A stretch of 64,000 nucleotides of DNA from Enterobacter cancerogenus (GTDB lineage: Bacteria; Pseudomonadota; Gammaproteobacteria; Enterobacterales; Enterobacteriaceae), in contig JRUP01000026.1 in the NCBI GenBank assembly GCA_000773965.1, positions 1 to 64,000 of the forward strand, read 5' to 3'. Positions 48,462-58,957 of the stretch are shown piece after piece. The position numbers and the translations under genes were made by a program. Each line of letters begins with the position of its first letter. Positions within the stretch are counted from its first letter, which is position 1. A model generated the notes under the pieces. That model saw only the letters and a list, made by a program, of their open reading frames with translations, ran no database searches and was not told the DNA's origin.

Positions 48462-50336
48462 ATGACCATGAAAGGACAAGAGACGCGTGGCTTCCAGTCA
48501 GAGGTAAAACAACTTCTGCACCTGATGATTCACTCCCTCTATTCAAACAAAGAGATTTTCCTGCGTGAACTGATCTCCAACGCCTCTGATGCCGCCGACA
48601 AACTGCGCTTCCGCGCCCTGTCCACGCCGGATCTGTATGAAGGCGATGGCGACCTGCGCGTGCGTATCTCGGTCGATAAGGATAATCGTACGCTGACCTT
48701 AAGCGATAACGGTATCGGTATGCGCCGTGATGAGGTGATTGAGAACCTCGGCACCATCGCGAAATCCGGCACCAAATCCTTCCTTGAATCGATGGGCTCA
48801 GACCAGGCGAAAGACAGTCAGCTGATCGGTCAGTTCGGCGTGGGCTTCTACTCGGCGTTTATCGTTGCGGATAAAGTCACCGTGCGTACTCGTGCTGCGG
48901 GCGCGAAAGCCGATGAAGCCGTGTTCTGGGAATCGGCGGGCGAGGGTGAATACACTCTGGCAGAAATCGAGAAAGCCGATCGCGGTACCGAAATCACGCT
49001 GCACTTCCGCGAAGGCGAGGATGATTTCCTCGATGCGTGGCGCGTCCGCAACGTGATCAGCAAATACTCCGATCACATTGCGCTGCCGGTTGAGATTGAG
49101 ACCAAAGACGAAGAGAACGACACCACCACCTGGGAGAAGATCAACAAAGCTCAGGCGCTGTGGACGCGCAACAAGTCTGAAATCAGCGACGAAGAGTACA
49201 ACGAGTTCTACAAGCACATCGCCCATGATTACAGCGATCCGGCGATCTGGAGCCACAACCGTGTGGAAGGCAAGCAGGAGTACACCAGCCTGCTGTACAT
49301 CCCGCAGCGTGCGCCATTCGACATGTTCAACCGCGACAGCAAACACGGCCTGAAGCTGTATGTGCAGCGCGTGTTCATCATGGACGATGCCGAGCAGTTC
49401 ATGCCGAACTACCTGCGCTTCGTACGTGGCCTGATAGATTCCAACGATCTGCCGCTGAACGTCTCGCGTGAAATCCTGCAGGACAGCCGTGTCACCCAGA
49501 GCCTGCGTGCCGCGCTGACCAAGCGTAGCCTGCAAATGCTGGAAAAACTGGCTAAAGACGACGCCGAAAAATATCAGCAGTTCTGGAAAGAGTTTGGTCT
49601 GGTCCTGAAAGAAGGCCCGGCGGAAGACAACACCAACCAGCAGGCGATTGCTAAACTGCTGCGCTTTGCTACCACGCAGAGTGAAGGCGCTGAGCAAACC
49701 ATTTCGCTGGACGATTACCTAAGCCGCATGGTGGAAGGGCAGGATAAGATTTACTACATCACTGCCGACAGCTATGCCGCCGCGAAGAGCAGCCCGCATC
49801 TGGAACTGTTCCGCAAAAAAGGTATCGAGGTGTTGCTGCTGTCCGATCGTATCGACGAGTGGATGATGAGTTACCTGACCGAGTTCGACGGTAAAACCTT
49901 CCAGTCAGTGAGCAAAGCGGATGAGTCGCTGAGCAAACTGGCCGATGAAGAGACCGAAGAGCAGAAGGAAGCGGAAAAAGCGCTGGAGCCGTTTGTTGAG
50001 CGCGTGAAAACGTTGCTGGGCGAGCGTGTGAAAGAGGTGCGTCTGACCCATCGTCTGACCGACACCCCGGCGATTGTCACCACCGACGCCAACGAAATGA
50101 CCACCCAGATGGCGAAGCTGTTTGCTGCTGCCGGTCAGGAAGTGCCGGATGTGAAGTACATCTTCGAAATCAACCCGGAGCATACGCTGGTGAAACGCGT
50201 GGCGGATACCCACGACGAAGCGCATTCTGCTGAATGGGTTGAGCTGCTGCTGGATCAGGCGCTGCTGGCTGAGCGCGGCACGCTGGACGATCCTAACCAG
50301 TTTATCCGTCGTATGAACCAACTGCTGACGGCATAA
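48462..50336 (+). CDS. htpG: Molecular chaperone HtpG (Hsp90)
   Basis: The 624-residue bacterial Hsp90 is an ATP-driven dimeric chaperone. The GHKL ATPase motifs are [21 protein letters not shown] and [11 protein letters not shown], followed by middle and C-terminal dimerisation domains. The ATG at 48462 (MTMKGQ) follows GAGG by 5 bases; the ATG at 48468 (MKGQ) is also possible. A sigma-32 promoter precedes it and a strong terminator follows. Confidence 0.97.
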   Translation: MTMKGQETRGFQSEVKQLLHLMIHSLYSNKEIFLRELISNASDAADKLRFRALSTPDLYEGDGDLRVRISVDKDNRTLTLSDNGIGMRRDEVIENLGTIAKSGTKSFLESMGSDQAKDSQLIGQFGVGFYSAFIVADKVTVRTRAAGAKADEAVFWESAGEGEYTLAEIEKADRGTEITLHFREGEDDFLDAWRVRNVISKYSDHIALPVEIETKDEENDTTTWEKINKAQALWTRNKSEISDEEYNEFYKHIAHDYSDPAIWSHNRVEGKQEYTSLLYIPQRAPFDMFNRDSKHGLKLYVQRVFIMDDAEQFMPNYLRFVRGLIDSNDLPLNVSREILQDSRVTQSLRAALTKRSLQMLEKLAKDDAEKYQQFWKEFGLVLKEGPAEDNTNQQAIAKLLRFATTQSEGAEQTISLDDYLSRMVEGQDKIYYITADSYAAAKSSPHLELFRKKGIEVLLLSDRIDEWMMSYLTEFDGKTFQSVSKADESLSKLADEETEEQKEAEKALEPFVERVKTLLGERVKEVRLTHRLTDTPAIVTTDANEMTTQMAKLFAAAGQEVPDVKYIFEINPEHTLVKRVADTHDEAHSAEWVELLLDQALLAERGTLDDPNQFIRRMNQLLTA

Positions 50337-50393
50337 GCCATTCAGCGCCCGCGCCGGTTGGCATCAATACCGGCGGCAGGGTTGGCAAGAGAC

Positions 50394-50427
50394 AAAAAAG
50401 GTCGGCATTGAATGCCGACCTTTTTTT
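50394..50427. terminator. Bidirectional terminator between htpG and lysR
   Basis: AAAAAAGGTCGGCATT and ATGCCGACCTTTTTTT form a long perfect stem that can end both convergent transcripts. It touches the stop codon of the LysR gene. Confidence 0.88.
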
Positions 50428-51295
50428 AATGCAGCGCCTGATCGCGCAGCCAATCCCGGAATAACGTTATCTCCGCATCATGCTGACGTGACATTTTCGT
50501 CATCATCCAGGTGGCGCGGTCCACACGCACAAATCCCAATGGGGCGATAAGCGTACCGTCGCTCAACTCCTGCCTGACCAGTAAGCGCGGGGCCATGATC
50601 ACGCCCAGGCCGTTTCTCGCCGCCTGAATGCCCAGAGTGAGATTATCGAAATGCTTACCGACCCAATAATTGCCACGCGCACCGCTGGTTTTCGCCCACT
50701 CGGCCCAGGCGTGCAGTCGTGTATCGGCATGCAGCAGCGGCAGTGTGGCTAAATCCTGCTCATTGTGAAAACGCGCGGCATACTGAGGCGCGCACAGCGG
50801 GCCGATGTAGTCATCGCTGATCAGCGTAGCATCAATATCCTCATCCGGTGACTGCTCATAGCTGAGAATCAGCACATCGGTGTGTTCACTGCGCAGCTGA
50901 TCGATCTCCACCAGCGGCTGAAACTGCACTTCAATATCGGGATAGCGTTGATAAAAACTGCTAATACGTGGAATCAGCCATTGCGAGAGAAAACTGGGCG
51001 CGCAAGAGACGCTGAGGTGATGACGCATGCCGGTGCGAATACTTTCGCAGGTGGTGGAGAGTTCGCTAAACGCCTTCTGACAACTCACCAGCAAGCGCTC
51101 GCCGTGTGAGGTTAATTTGACGCGCCCATTGGTACGGACGAATAAGGGCTTTCCCATCCAGCTTTCCAGCTGTCGAATCTGATGGCTAATGGCGCTGTGT
51201 GTCACATGAAGACGCTCGGCCGCCACGCTAAAACTGCTGTGCAGTGCTGCCTGATGAAAATAGTGCAGTGCACGTAACGACGGAAGCGCGGTCAT
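50426..51295 (-). CDS. LysR-family transcriptional regulator
   Basis: A 289-residue regulator with an N-terminal winged helix (SFSVAAERLHVTHSAISHQIRQLE) and a substrate-binding domain of the GcvA/AmpR-like subgroup (VSCAPSFLSQWLIPRISSFYQRYPDIEV). The start at 51295 is preferred because AGGGG is 6 bases upstream; an ATG two codons earlier abuts that site. It is divergent from the unrecognised gene at 51487, its likely target. The pair is inserted between htpG and adk, which are adjacent in E. coli. Confidence 0.88.
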   Translation of the reverse strand: MTALPSLRALHYFHQAALHSSFSVAAERLHVTHSAISHQIRQLESWMGKPLFVRTNGRVKLTSHGERLLVSCQKAFSELSTTCESIRTGMRHHLSVSCAPSFLSQWLIPRISSFYQRYPDIEVQFQPLVEIDQLRSEHTDVLILSYEQSPDEDIDATLISDDYIGPLCAPQYAARFHNEQDLATLPLLHADTRLHAWAEWAKTSGARGNYWVGKHFDNLTLGIQAARNGLGVIMAPRLLVRQELSDGTLIAPLGFVRVDRATWMMTKMSRQHDAEITLFRDWLRDQALH

Positions 51296-51486
51296 ACTCA
51301 TCCCCTGTGTAAAAACCTAACAGGGATTGTCAGTTTATATCATTTTAATGTCCAGCCGCATTGGCCTAACCTTTCCCCCAGATTATGGCGGGTTGACGGA
51401 TGGCGTTGTCTGTGTTTAACGCGGCTAATGTTCCCCCTCAATCTGCGACACACACAGCATCTTTATAATTAGAGAAATCTCACGCG

Positions 51487-52317
51487 ATGGATCACCAACA
51501 TGCTTCTGCCAGGGCGGCGGCAGCGCGCGATCGACTTCGCGGCTTGCTTTCACGTCACTATCGGCTGGAAAATTACGACCTCTTCTTTGCACCTTCTTTG
51601 CATATTTCGCGGGTGCTGCTCTCACAACTGTTTTTACGTCAGGAACAGGCGCGCAATCAAACGCGTTACGCTTCGCAATATCCGGTCAGTGAACTGAGTG
51701 TGTTACCCGCAGTGCCGATGATGGCTGGTAACATTGCGCTGGTGGAGCATGTCGACATGCTGCAGGGGCGGGTGCGTCCGCTGGCGGAGTGTCAAAGTCA
51801 GGGCGTGACCGACGCCTCGGAATCCTTTGCCACCTTGTTGCATAAACGATTAATCAGCGATGCGCGATTGTTTGTGGCGCGGCTCGATCGTCATGCGGCG
51901 TTAAGCAGTGACCTGGTGTTAATTGCATTGAAAACCTGCGATTTCAGCACGCTGGTGCGCAGCGAATTGCGGTTATTTGAGCAGGGGCTGGCCTTTGGCT
52001 CGTCGCTGGATCAAACCCTGGAAATGATGGAAAACAGCGACTGGCGGCCGTTTAATATCGCTAGCGTGGATAATATTACGCTTGAGGCCCCGGTTCAGCT
52101 GCAATCGATTCAGCAGCACGGCTTACCGTTCGCCCTGTTCCCCATGCCGGTCAGTCTTACCTTGCCCGACTTACCGCAGGATATGCATCTGCTTCCCGCT
52201 CATCACCGATTGCGCCTGCATGCCAATGTGCGCGGCGGTGTGAACAAAAATCAAAACGTCACGCCGATCCTGAAGAGACGTCTGAAAGAAGTGTTTAGCG
52301 TTAGCCTTGATTCTTAA
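51487..52317 (+). CDS. Unrecognised protein, divergent from LysR
   Basis: A 276-residue cytoplasmic-looking protein that I cannot assign. It has no signal peptide or membrane helix. Notable segments are GRVRPLAECQSQGVTDASES, DLVLIALKTCDFSTLVRSELR and a basic C-terminus (TPILKRRLKEVF). The 'TDASESFAT' and 'ALKTCD' text faintly recalls class V PLP aminotransferases, but the length and order do not fit well, so no function is given. Intergenic distance to the LysR gene is ~190 bp. Codon use looks like its neighbours. Confidence 0.8.
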   Translation: MDHQHASARAAAARDRLRGLLSRHYRLENYDLFFAPSLHISRVLLSQLFLRQEQARNQTRYASQYPVSELSVLPAVPMMAGNIALVEHVDMLQGRVRPLAECQSQGVTDASESFATLLHKRLISDARLFVARLDRHAALSSDLVLIALKTCDFSTLVRSELRLFEQGLAFGSSLDQTLEMMENSDWRPFNIASVDNITLEAPVQLQSIQQHGLPFALFPMPVSLTLPDLPQDMHLLPAHHRLRLHANVRGGVNKNQNVTPILKRRLKEVFSVSLDS

Positions 52318-52411
52318 AAACGGGCACTCTGCTGGTATTTTGCGCTAAAGCAAGTCAAAGTAAAGCTTTCACCGGAAGCGCGCCCGTTTCCTTGTGGTGC
52401 GCGGGTCATAA

Positions 52412-53113
<702 letters not shown>

Positions 53114-53123
53114 TGCGGATCAG

Positions 53124-53145
53124 GGGCCGGTTGTCCGGCCCTTTT
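53124..53145 (+). terminator. Terminator of adk
   Basis: GGGCCGG and CCGGCCC form a 7-bp stem with a TTGT loop, followed by TTTT. Confidence 0.75.
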
Positions 53146-53230
53146 GCAGCAATTGCTTTCCCCTCCCACGATTTCCGCTACAATTTCCCCCTGATTTTGA
53201 TCCATTCGTTTTGACATCAAGGAAATACCA

Positions 53231-54190
53231 ATGAGGCAAGAAAAGCCTGGGGTTTTGCTGGTCAACTTAGGCACACCCGATGCGCCTACAACACCTGCCG
53301 TAAAGCGCTACCTGAAACAGTTCCTTGGCGATCCGCGCGTGGTGGATACACCGCGTTGGTTGTGGTGGCCAATTCTTAATTTTGCCATTTTGCCGTTCCG
53401 TTCGCCGCGCGTGTCGAAGCTGTACGCTTCAGTGTGGATGAAAGAAGGCTCTCCGCTGATGGTGTTCAGCAAGCAGCAGCGCGATGCGCTGGCGCAGCGC
53501 GTGGATATGCCGGTTGAGCTGGGCATGAGCTACGGCCAGCCAAGCCTCGACGGGGCGGTACAGCGTTTGCTGGATCAGGGGGTCACCAAACTGATTGTGT
53601 TGCCGCTCTATCCGCAATTCTCGTGCTCGACGGTGGCTGCCGTTTGGGACGGATTATCCGCCAGCTTTAAACCGCTGCGCTCCCTGCCGGAAGTGGCTTT
53701 CATTCGCGATTATGCCGAGCATCCCGCCTATATCGCAGCACTGAAGGCTTCGGTTGAGCGTTCATTTGCGCAGCATGGCGAACCGGACCTGCTGGTGCTG
53801 TCGTATCACGGCATCCCACAGCGCTTTGCCGACGAAGGTGATGATTATCCGCAGCGCTGCAAAGACACCACCGAGGCGCTGGCTGCCGCGTTGGGCATAG
53901 CGCCGCACAAAATCATGATGACCTTCCAGTCACGCTTTGGTCGCGAGCCATGGTTGACACCGTACACCGACGAAACCATGCAAGGTTTACCGGCCAAAGG
54001 CATCAAACATGTGCAGGTGATGAGCCCCGGCTTCTCCGCAGACTGTCTGGAAACCCTGGAAGAGATCAGCGAGCAGAACTGTGAATTCTTCCTGCACGCT
54101 GGTGGCGAGAAGTTCGAATATATCCCCGCGCTCAACGCCGATGACGAGCACATCGAGATGATGGTTCAGCTGGTCAACGCACGCCGATAA
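53231..54190 (+). CDS. hemH: Ferrochelatase
   Basis: A 319-residue enzyme that inserts Fe2+ into protoporphyrin IX, the last step of heme b synthesis. The catalytic His193 is in [11 protein letters not shown], and [14 protein letters not shown] and [14 protein letters not shown] are family elements. It lies between adk and gsk; the aes gene found there in E. coli is missing. Heme made here feeds CyoE further upstream in the window. Confidence 0.97.
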   Translation: MRQEKPGVLLVNLGTPDAPTTPAVKRYLKQFLGDPRVVDTPRWLWWPILNFAILPFRSPRVSKLYASVWMKEGSPLMVFSKQQRDALAQRVDMPVELGMSYGQPSLDGAVQRLLDQGVTKLIVLPLYPQFSCSTVAAVWDGLSASFKPLRSLPEVAFIRDYAEHPAYIAALKASVERSFAQHGEPDLLVLSYHGIPQRFADEGDDYPQRCKDTTEALAAALGIAPHKIMMTFQSRFGREPWLTPYTDETMQGLPAKGIKHVQVMSPGFSADCLETLEEISEQNCEFFLHAGGEKFEYIPALNADDEHIEMMVQLVNARR

Positions 54191-54247
54191 AGTGCTGGCA
54201 GAGAGTGTGATATCATTCTCTGTCAGATTTCCCTTACGGCAGCCACG

Positions 54248-55549
54248 ATGAAATTTCCCGGCAAACGCAAATCCAAACACTATTTCCCCGTTAACGCGCG
54301 CGATCCGCTGCTGCAAGCCACACCTCAAGAGCAGGAAGAGGGCAGTTGGGTGGTGGGTATCGACCAGACGCTGGTGGATATTGAAGCCAAAGTTGATGAT
54401 GACTTTCTGCAACGCTACGGGCTGAGCGCCGGCCACTCGCTGGTGATCGACGATGCTACCGCAGAAGCTTTGTATAACGAGCTGATGCGCGATGCGCTGA
54501 TCAGCCATCAATTTGCCGGCGGCACCATCGGTAATACGCTGCACAACTATTCCGTGCTGGCCGATGACCGTTCCGTATTGCTCGGCGTGATGTGCAACAA
54601 CATCCAGATTGGCGGCTACGCTTATCGCTATCTGTGCAACACCTCCAGCCGTATGGATCTCAACTTCCTGCAAGGCGTGGATGGCGCGATTGGCCGCTGC
54701 TTCACTCTGATTGGTGAGCAGGGCGAACGCACCTTTGCCATCAGCCCGGGTTTAATGAACCAACTGCAGGCGGACAGCATTCCGGAAGAGGTGATTGCCG
54801 GGGCGTCGGCGCTGGTGCTGACTTCCTATCTGGTGCGCTGCCAGCCGGGTGAACCGATGCCAGCGGCCACGCTGCGTGCCATCGACTACGCGAAAAAACA
54901 TAACGTGCCGGTGGTGCTGACGCTGGGAACCAAATACGTGATTCAGGACGATCCGCAGTTCTGGCGCGATTTCCTGCGCGATCATGTGTCGATCGTGGCG
55001 ATGAACGAAGAGGAGGCGCTGGCGCTGACGGGTGAGCAGGATCCGCTGCTGGCGTCGAATATTGCGCTGGACTGGGTGGATCTGGTGCTGTGCACTGCTG
55101 GCCCTACCGGTTTGTATATGGCTGGCTTCACCGAAGATGAATTCAAGCGCAAAACCAATCATCCGCTGCTGCCGGGCGCAATTGCCGAGTTCAACCAATA
55201 TGAGTTCAGCCGCGCTATGCGTCATCAGGATTGCCAGCAGCCGCTGCGCATCTTCTCGCACATCGCGCCTTATATGGGCGGCCCTGAGAAGATCATGAAC
55301 ACCAACGGCGCGGGCGATGGTGCTCTAGCCGCGCTGCTGCACGACATCACTGCCAATAATTTCCACCGCCAGAAAGTGCCGAACTCCAGTAAACACGCAC
55401 GCGGTTATCTCACCTATTCGTCGCTGGCGCAGGTGTGTAAGTATGCCAACCGGGTGAGTTATCAGGTGCTGAATCAGCATTCACCGCGTCTGATGCGCGG
55501 GCTGCCAGAGCGGGAAGATAGTTTAGAAGAGTCGTACTGGGACAGGTAA
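54248..55549 (+). CDS. gsk: Inosine-guanosine kinase
   Basis: A 433-residue PfkB/ribokinase-family kinase that phosphorylates inosine and guanosine. The anion-hole motif near the C-terminus, MNTNGAGDGALAALL, contains the catalytic Asp. The N-terminal lid region (VVGIDQTLVDIEAKVDD) and GGTIGNTLHNYSVL match the Gsk subfamily. A GCGCGAT/ATCGCGC hairpin at 55565-55580 follows the stop. Confidence 0.95.
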   Translation: MKFPGKRKSKHYFPVNARDPLLQATPQEQEEGSWVVGIDQTLVDIEAKVDDDFLQRYGLSAGHSLVIDDATAEALYNELMRDALISHQFAGGTIGNTLHNYSVLADDRSVLLGVMCNNIQIGGYAYRYLCNTSSRMDLNFLQGVDGAIGRCFTLIGEQGERTFAISPGLMNQLQADSIPEEVIAGASALVLTSYLVRCQPGEPMPAATLRAIDYAKKHNVPVVLTLGTKYVIQDDPQFWRDFLRDHVSIVAMNEEEALALTGEQDPLLASNIALDWVDLVLCTAGPTGLYMAGFTEDEFKRKTNHPLLPGAIAEFNQYEFSRAMRHQDCQQPLRIFSHIAPYMGGPEKIMNTNGAGDGALAALLHDITANNFHRQKVPNSSKHARGYLTYSSLAQVCKYANRVSYQVLNQHSPRLMRGLPEREDSLEESYWDR

Positions 55550-55625
55550 CAGTGAACCCGTAACGGCGCGATTTATCGCGCGTTTGTTGGCAGCGGTGCT
55601 GCTTGAATTGCGCGATTAATCCCGC

Positions 55626-55700
55626 CGCTACGGTGTCTGTTGAATAGCGGCGCTACGGTATCAGTTGAATTATGGCGCTACGGTGTCTGTTAAATCGGGC
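55626..55700. repeat. 25-bp tandem repeat, three copies, overlapping the ybaL stop
   Basis: Units at 55626-55650, 55651-55675 and 55676-55700 share CGCTACGGTGTCTGTTGAAT with small changes. The third unit includes the ybaL stop (55690-55692) and last codons. The gsk-ybaL gap of 140 bp is otherwise a short hairpin. Confidence 0.8.
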
Positions 55701-57378
55701 ACTCCCGCACAATCGGGTTCTGCGCAATCTCTTCCTGCAGCACGTTCAGCATGCTGTTGGCGATCTCACGCTCGCCCATCACCACGCGATTGGCACCGCG
55801 CTCCATGATGTAATTCACTTCATCGTCGTAATGCGCGCGGGCAATAATTTCGATATCCGGACGCTTCTCACGCGCGGCGGTGACAATCTCCCCGGCTTCG
55901 TAACCGTTTGGAATGGTCAGCAGCAGCCAGCGTGCACAGTCGAGTCGGGCTAACTCCATGGTATCGACGCGAGCCGCATTGCCCAGCACCGCCTTGATCC
56001 CTTGCTCACGCAGCGCTTCAACGCGCGGACGGGAATTTTCCACCACCACCAGCGGCACATCGGCTTCCATCAGTTGCTGGCCCAGCAAGCTGCCAACGCG
56101 GCCATAACCCACAATGACCGCGTGATTACAGATATCCAGCGGAATCTGCTTCTCTTCTTCAATCGCCTCTTCCAGCGTCTGCTCTTCGATGGTTTCAGTC
56201 TTATCGAGGTAGCGCTCCAGAAGGGTAAACAGAATCGGGTTGAGCATAATCGAGAGGATCGCAGCCGCCAGCACCAGATTGCGTCCTTCATCACTCAACA
56301 TGCCGAGTGAAATACCTAATCCGGCAAGGATAAAAGCGAATTCCCCAATCTGCGCCAGACTCACTGAAATGGTCATGGCGGTGCGGCGCGAGTGGCCGAG
56401 CAGCGTCACCAGCAGCCAGGCGGCGATGGATTTCCCGAGCACGATGATCGCCAGCGCGCCCAGCACCGCCAGCGGCTGCTCGATCAAAATCATCGGGTCA
56501 AACAACATACCGACCGAGACAAAGAACAACACCGCAAACGCATCCCGCAGCGGCAGGGTATCGTGCGCGGCACGGTGGCTGAGTTCGGATTCGTTCAGCA
56601 CCATACCGGCGAAGAAGGCGCCGAGGGCGAAGGAGACATCGAAGAATTCAACCGCACCGAAAGCGATACCCAGCGCCAGGGCCAGTACGGATAAGGTGAA
56701 CAGTTCACGCGATCCAGTCGCGGCGCTTTTTGCCAGAATCCACGGCACCACACGACGGCCCACCACCATCATCAGCACCATAAAGGCAACGACTTTACCG
56801 ATGGTCAGCATCAGGTCCCAGAACAGCAGAGAGGGGCTGGCGTTGCCTTCTTCCAGCATTCCGGCAATGGCGGGCAGCAGCACCAGCGTCAGGACCATCA
56901 CCAAATCTTCAACAATCAGCCAGCCAATGGCGATCTGCCCCCGCTGGCTATCAATCAGTTGACGCTCTTCCAGCGCACGCAGTAACACCACGGTACTGGC
57001 GGTGGAGAGACAGAGGCCAAACACCAGACCGGTCATCCACGACCAGCCCATCGCCCACGACAGCCCCATTCCCAGCAGCGTGGCCACGGCGATCTGCGCG
57101 ATGGCGCCGGGAATGGCGATCGACTTTACCGACATCAAATCCTTCAGCGAGAAGTGCAAACCTACGCCAAACATCAGCAGGATAACGCCGAGTTCGGCGA
57201 GCTCAGGCGCGAGGTTAGTATCGGCGACGAAGCCCGGGGTAAAGGGACCGGCGAGCACGCCAGCCAGCAGATAACCGACCAGCGGGGAGATTCGCAGACG
57301 GTTGGCAATCATTCCAAGGATAAAGGCGAGGACCAGGCCCCCGACAATGGTGGTGATCAACGGTGTGGTGTGATGCAT
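55690..57378 (-). CDS. ybaL: CPA2-family cation/proton antiporter YbaL
   Basis: A 562-residue inner-membrane protein with a 12-13 helix Na+/H+ exchanger domain followed by a cytoplasmic RCK/TrkA-N domain (NHAVIVGYGRVGSLLGQQL). It probably exchanges K+ or Na+ for protons; the substrate is not proven. The ATG at 57378 follows AGGAG; 18 upstream in-frame codons were discarded. The C-terminal codons lie in a 25-bp tandem repeat. Confidence 0.93.
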   Translation of the reverse strand: MHHTTPLITTIVGGLVLAFILGMIANRLRISPLVGYLLAGVLAGPFTPGFVADTNLAPELAELGVILLMFGVGLHFSLKDLMSVKSIAIPGAIAQIAVATLLGMGLSWAMGWSWMTGLVFGLCLSTASTVVLLRALEERQLIDSQRGQIAIGWLIVEDLVMVLTLVLLPAIAGMLEEGNASPSLLFWDLMLTIGKVVAFMVLMMVVGRRVVPWILAKSAATGSRELFTLSVLALALGIAFGAVEFFDVSFALGAFFAGMVLNESELSHRAAHDTLPLRDAFAVLFFVSVGMLFDPMILIEQPLAVLGALAIIVLGKSIAAWLLVTLLGHSRRTAMTISVSLAQIGEFAFILAGLGISLGMLSDEGRNLVLAAAILSIMLNPILFTLLERYLDKTETIEEQTLEEAIEEEKQIPLDICNHAVIVGYGRVGSLLGQQLMEADVPLVVVENSRPRVEALREQGIKAVLGNAARVDTMELARLDCARWLLLTIPNGYEAGEIVTAAREKRPDIEIIARAHYDDEVNYIMERGANRVVMGEREIANSMLNVLQEEIAQNPIVRECPI

Positions 57379-57598
57379 GCCTGTCTCCTTGTGTGCAAAT
57401 GTATCCGCTTGTAACAACCTAGTGTAATGCACAATCGCTAACCACGTTTAAACATTTGAGCGGTGAAAAGCGATTAAATTGAAAAATTAAGAAGAAAACG
57501 CAGCTTAAGCAGCATTTTCCTCAGTTATCTCACACTATCGGCAGGTTTTACGCAGAATGGAGGGGGGCGAGGAAAAAGCGTTGCCCCCCAAAAGCGGC

Positions 57599-58795
57599 TT
57601 ACGCGTGGCGGTTATCAGGTAAGAAAGCGGTTAAAAGGCCGATTAAAGGCAGCCAGGCACAGATTTGATATACCCATTCGATGCTGGTGTGGTCTGCCAC
57701 TACGCCCAACACGGCGGCACCGAGCCCACCCATACCAAAGGCAAAACCGAAAAATAGCCCGGAAACCATACCAATACGCCCTGGCATCAGCTCCTGCGCA
57801 TACACCAAAATGGCAGAAAACGCCGAGGCGAGAATCAACCCGATGATCACGCTCAACACGCTGGTCCACATTAAGTTGGCGTGAGGCAACAGCAAGGTGA
57901 AGGGCGCAACGCCAAGAATCGATACCCAAATCACGTATTTACGGCCGATTTTATCGCCAATCGGCCCGCCAATAATGGTGCCCGCAGCCACCGCGCCGAG
58001 GAAGGCAAACAGATGGAATTGCGAGGCCTGAACAGAAAGTCCGAACTTCTGGATTAAATAGAAGGTGTAGTAGCTGCTCAGGCTGGTGAGATAGAAGTAT
58101 TTAGAGAAGATCAGCAGCAGCAAAATGCTGATCGCCAACGCCACTTTCTTACGCGGCAGCGGGTTAACCGGCGCAACCGTTGCCTTTGCCTTACTGGCGC
58201 GCTGCTGGTGGCTATACCAGCGGCTGACCTGCAGCAACACGATAATGCCGAGCAGTGCCGCCAGCACGAACCAGGCAAGATGCCCCTTGCCGTAAGGGGC
58301 AACGATCATCGCTGCCAACAGCGGGCCTAGCGCGCTACCAAAGTTGCCGCCCACCTGGAACAGGGATTGAGCCAGGCCATGACGTCCACCGGAGGCCATA
58401 CGCGCCACGCGCGAAGATTCCGGATGAAACACCGAGGAACCGCTGCCCACCAGCGCGGCAGCGAGCAGCACCTGCGGATAGGTGCTGGAGAACGTCAGCA
58501 GCACCAGACCACACAGCGTAAAGCCCATCCCAACCGGCAAAGACCAGGGTTTTGGGTATTTGTCGGTGTAATGACCGATGATCGGCTGTAGCAGCGAAGC
58601 GGTGACCTGAAAGGTTAGCGTTATCAGACCTATCTGGACGAAGTTAAGGCTAAAATCTTTTTGCAGCATCGGGTAGATCGCCAGCAGCAGCGATTGCAGC
58701 ATATCGTTGAGCAGATGCGCGAGGCTGATGGCACCTAAAATGCCAAAAGCGGTCCGTCCCGGTGCGCGTGCCGGGGTTGCGATGTCACTTGCCAT
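57599..58795 (-). CDS. fsr: Fosmidomycin resistance MFS transporter Fsr
   Basis: A 398-residue major facilitator exporter. The typical text includes LAHLLNDMLQSLLLAIYPML, IGHYTDKYPKPWSLPVGM and FHPESSRVARMASGGRHGLAQS. E. coli Fsr confers fosmidomycin resistance when overexpressed. Divergent from ushA, as in E. coli. Confidence 0.95.
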   Translation of the reverse strand: MASDIATPARAPGRTAFGILGAISLAHLLNDMLQSLLLAIYPMLQKDFSLNFVQIGLITLTFQVTASLLQPIIGHYTDKYPKPWSLPVGMGFTLCGLVLLTFSSTYPQVLLAAALVGSGSSVFHPESSRVARMASGGRHGLAQSLFQVGGNFGSALGPLLAAMIVAPYGKGHLAWFVLAALLGIIVLLQVSRWYSHQQRASKAKATVAPVNPLPRKKVALAISILLLLIFSKYFYLTSLSSYYTFYLIQKFGLSVQASQFHLFAFLGAVAAGTIIGGPIGDKIGRKYVIWVSILGVAPFTLLLPHANLMWTSVLSVIIGLILASAFSAILVYAQELMPGRIGMVSGLFFGFAFGMGGLGAAVLGVVADHTSIEWVYQICAWLPLIGLLTAFLPDNRHA

Positions 58796-58957
58796 AAAAA
58801 TCCTGAAGAGTGCGGTTATCGTTATCAGTTTGTTACTACCGCATGACTCTATAAGCCTTTAGTCTTGAGTTAAAGTGCCATCTGTGCGACACAGAAGGGT
58901 GATAAAGCACATTAAGTCCACGGCAAAGTGGAAAGACGCAGAATAAGGAGATCGGCT

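Noticed and set aside
48798..49697. Long minus-strand frame (299 codons) inside htpG
   Set aside because: Antisense to conserved htpG; composition is typical of a mirror frame.
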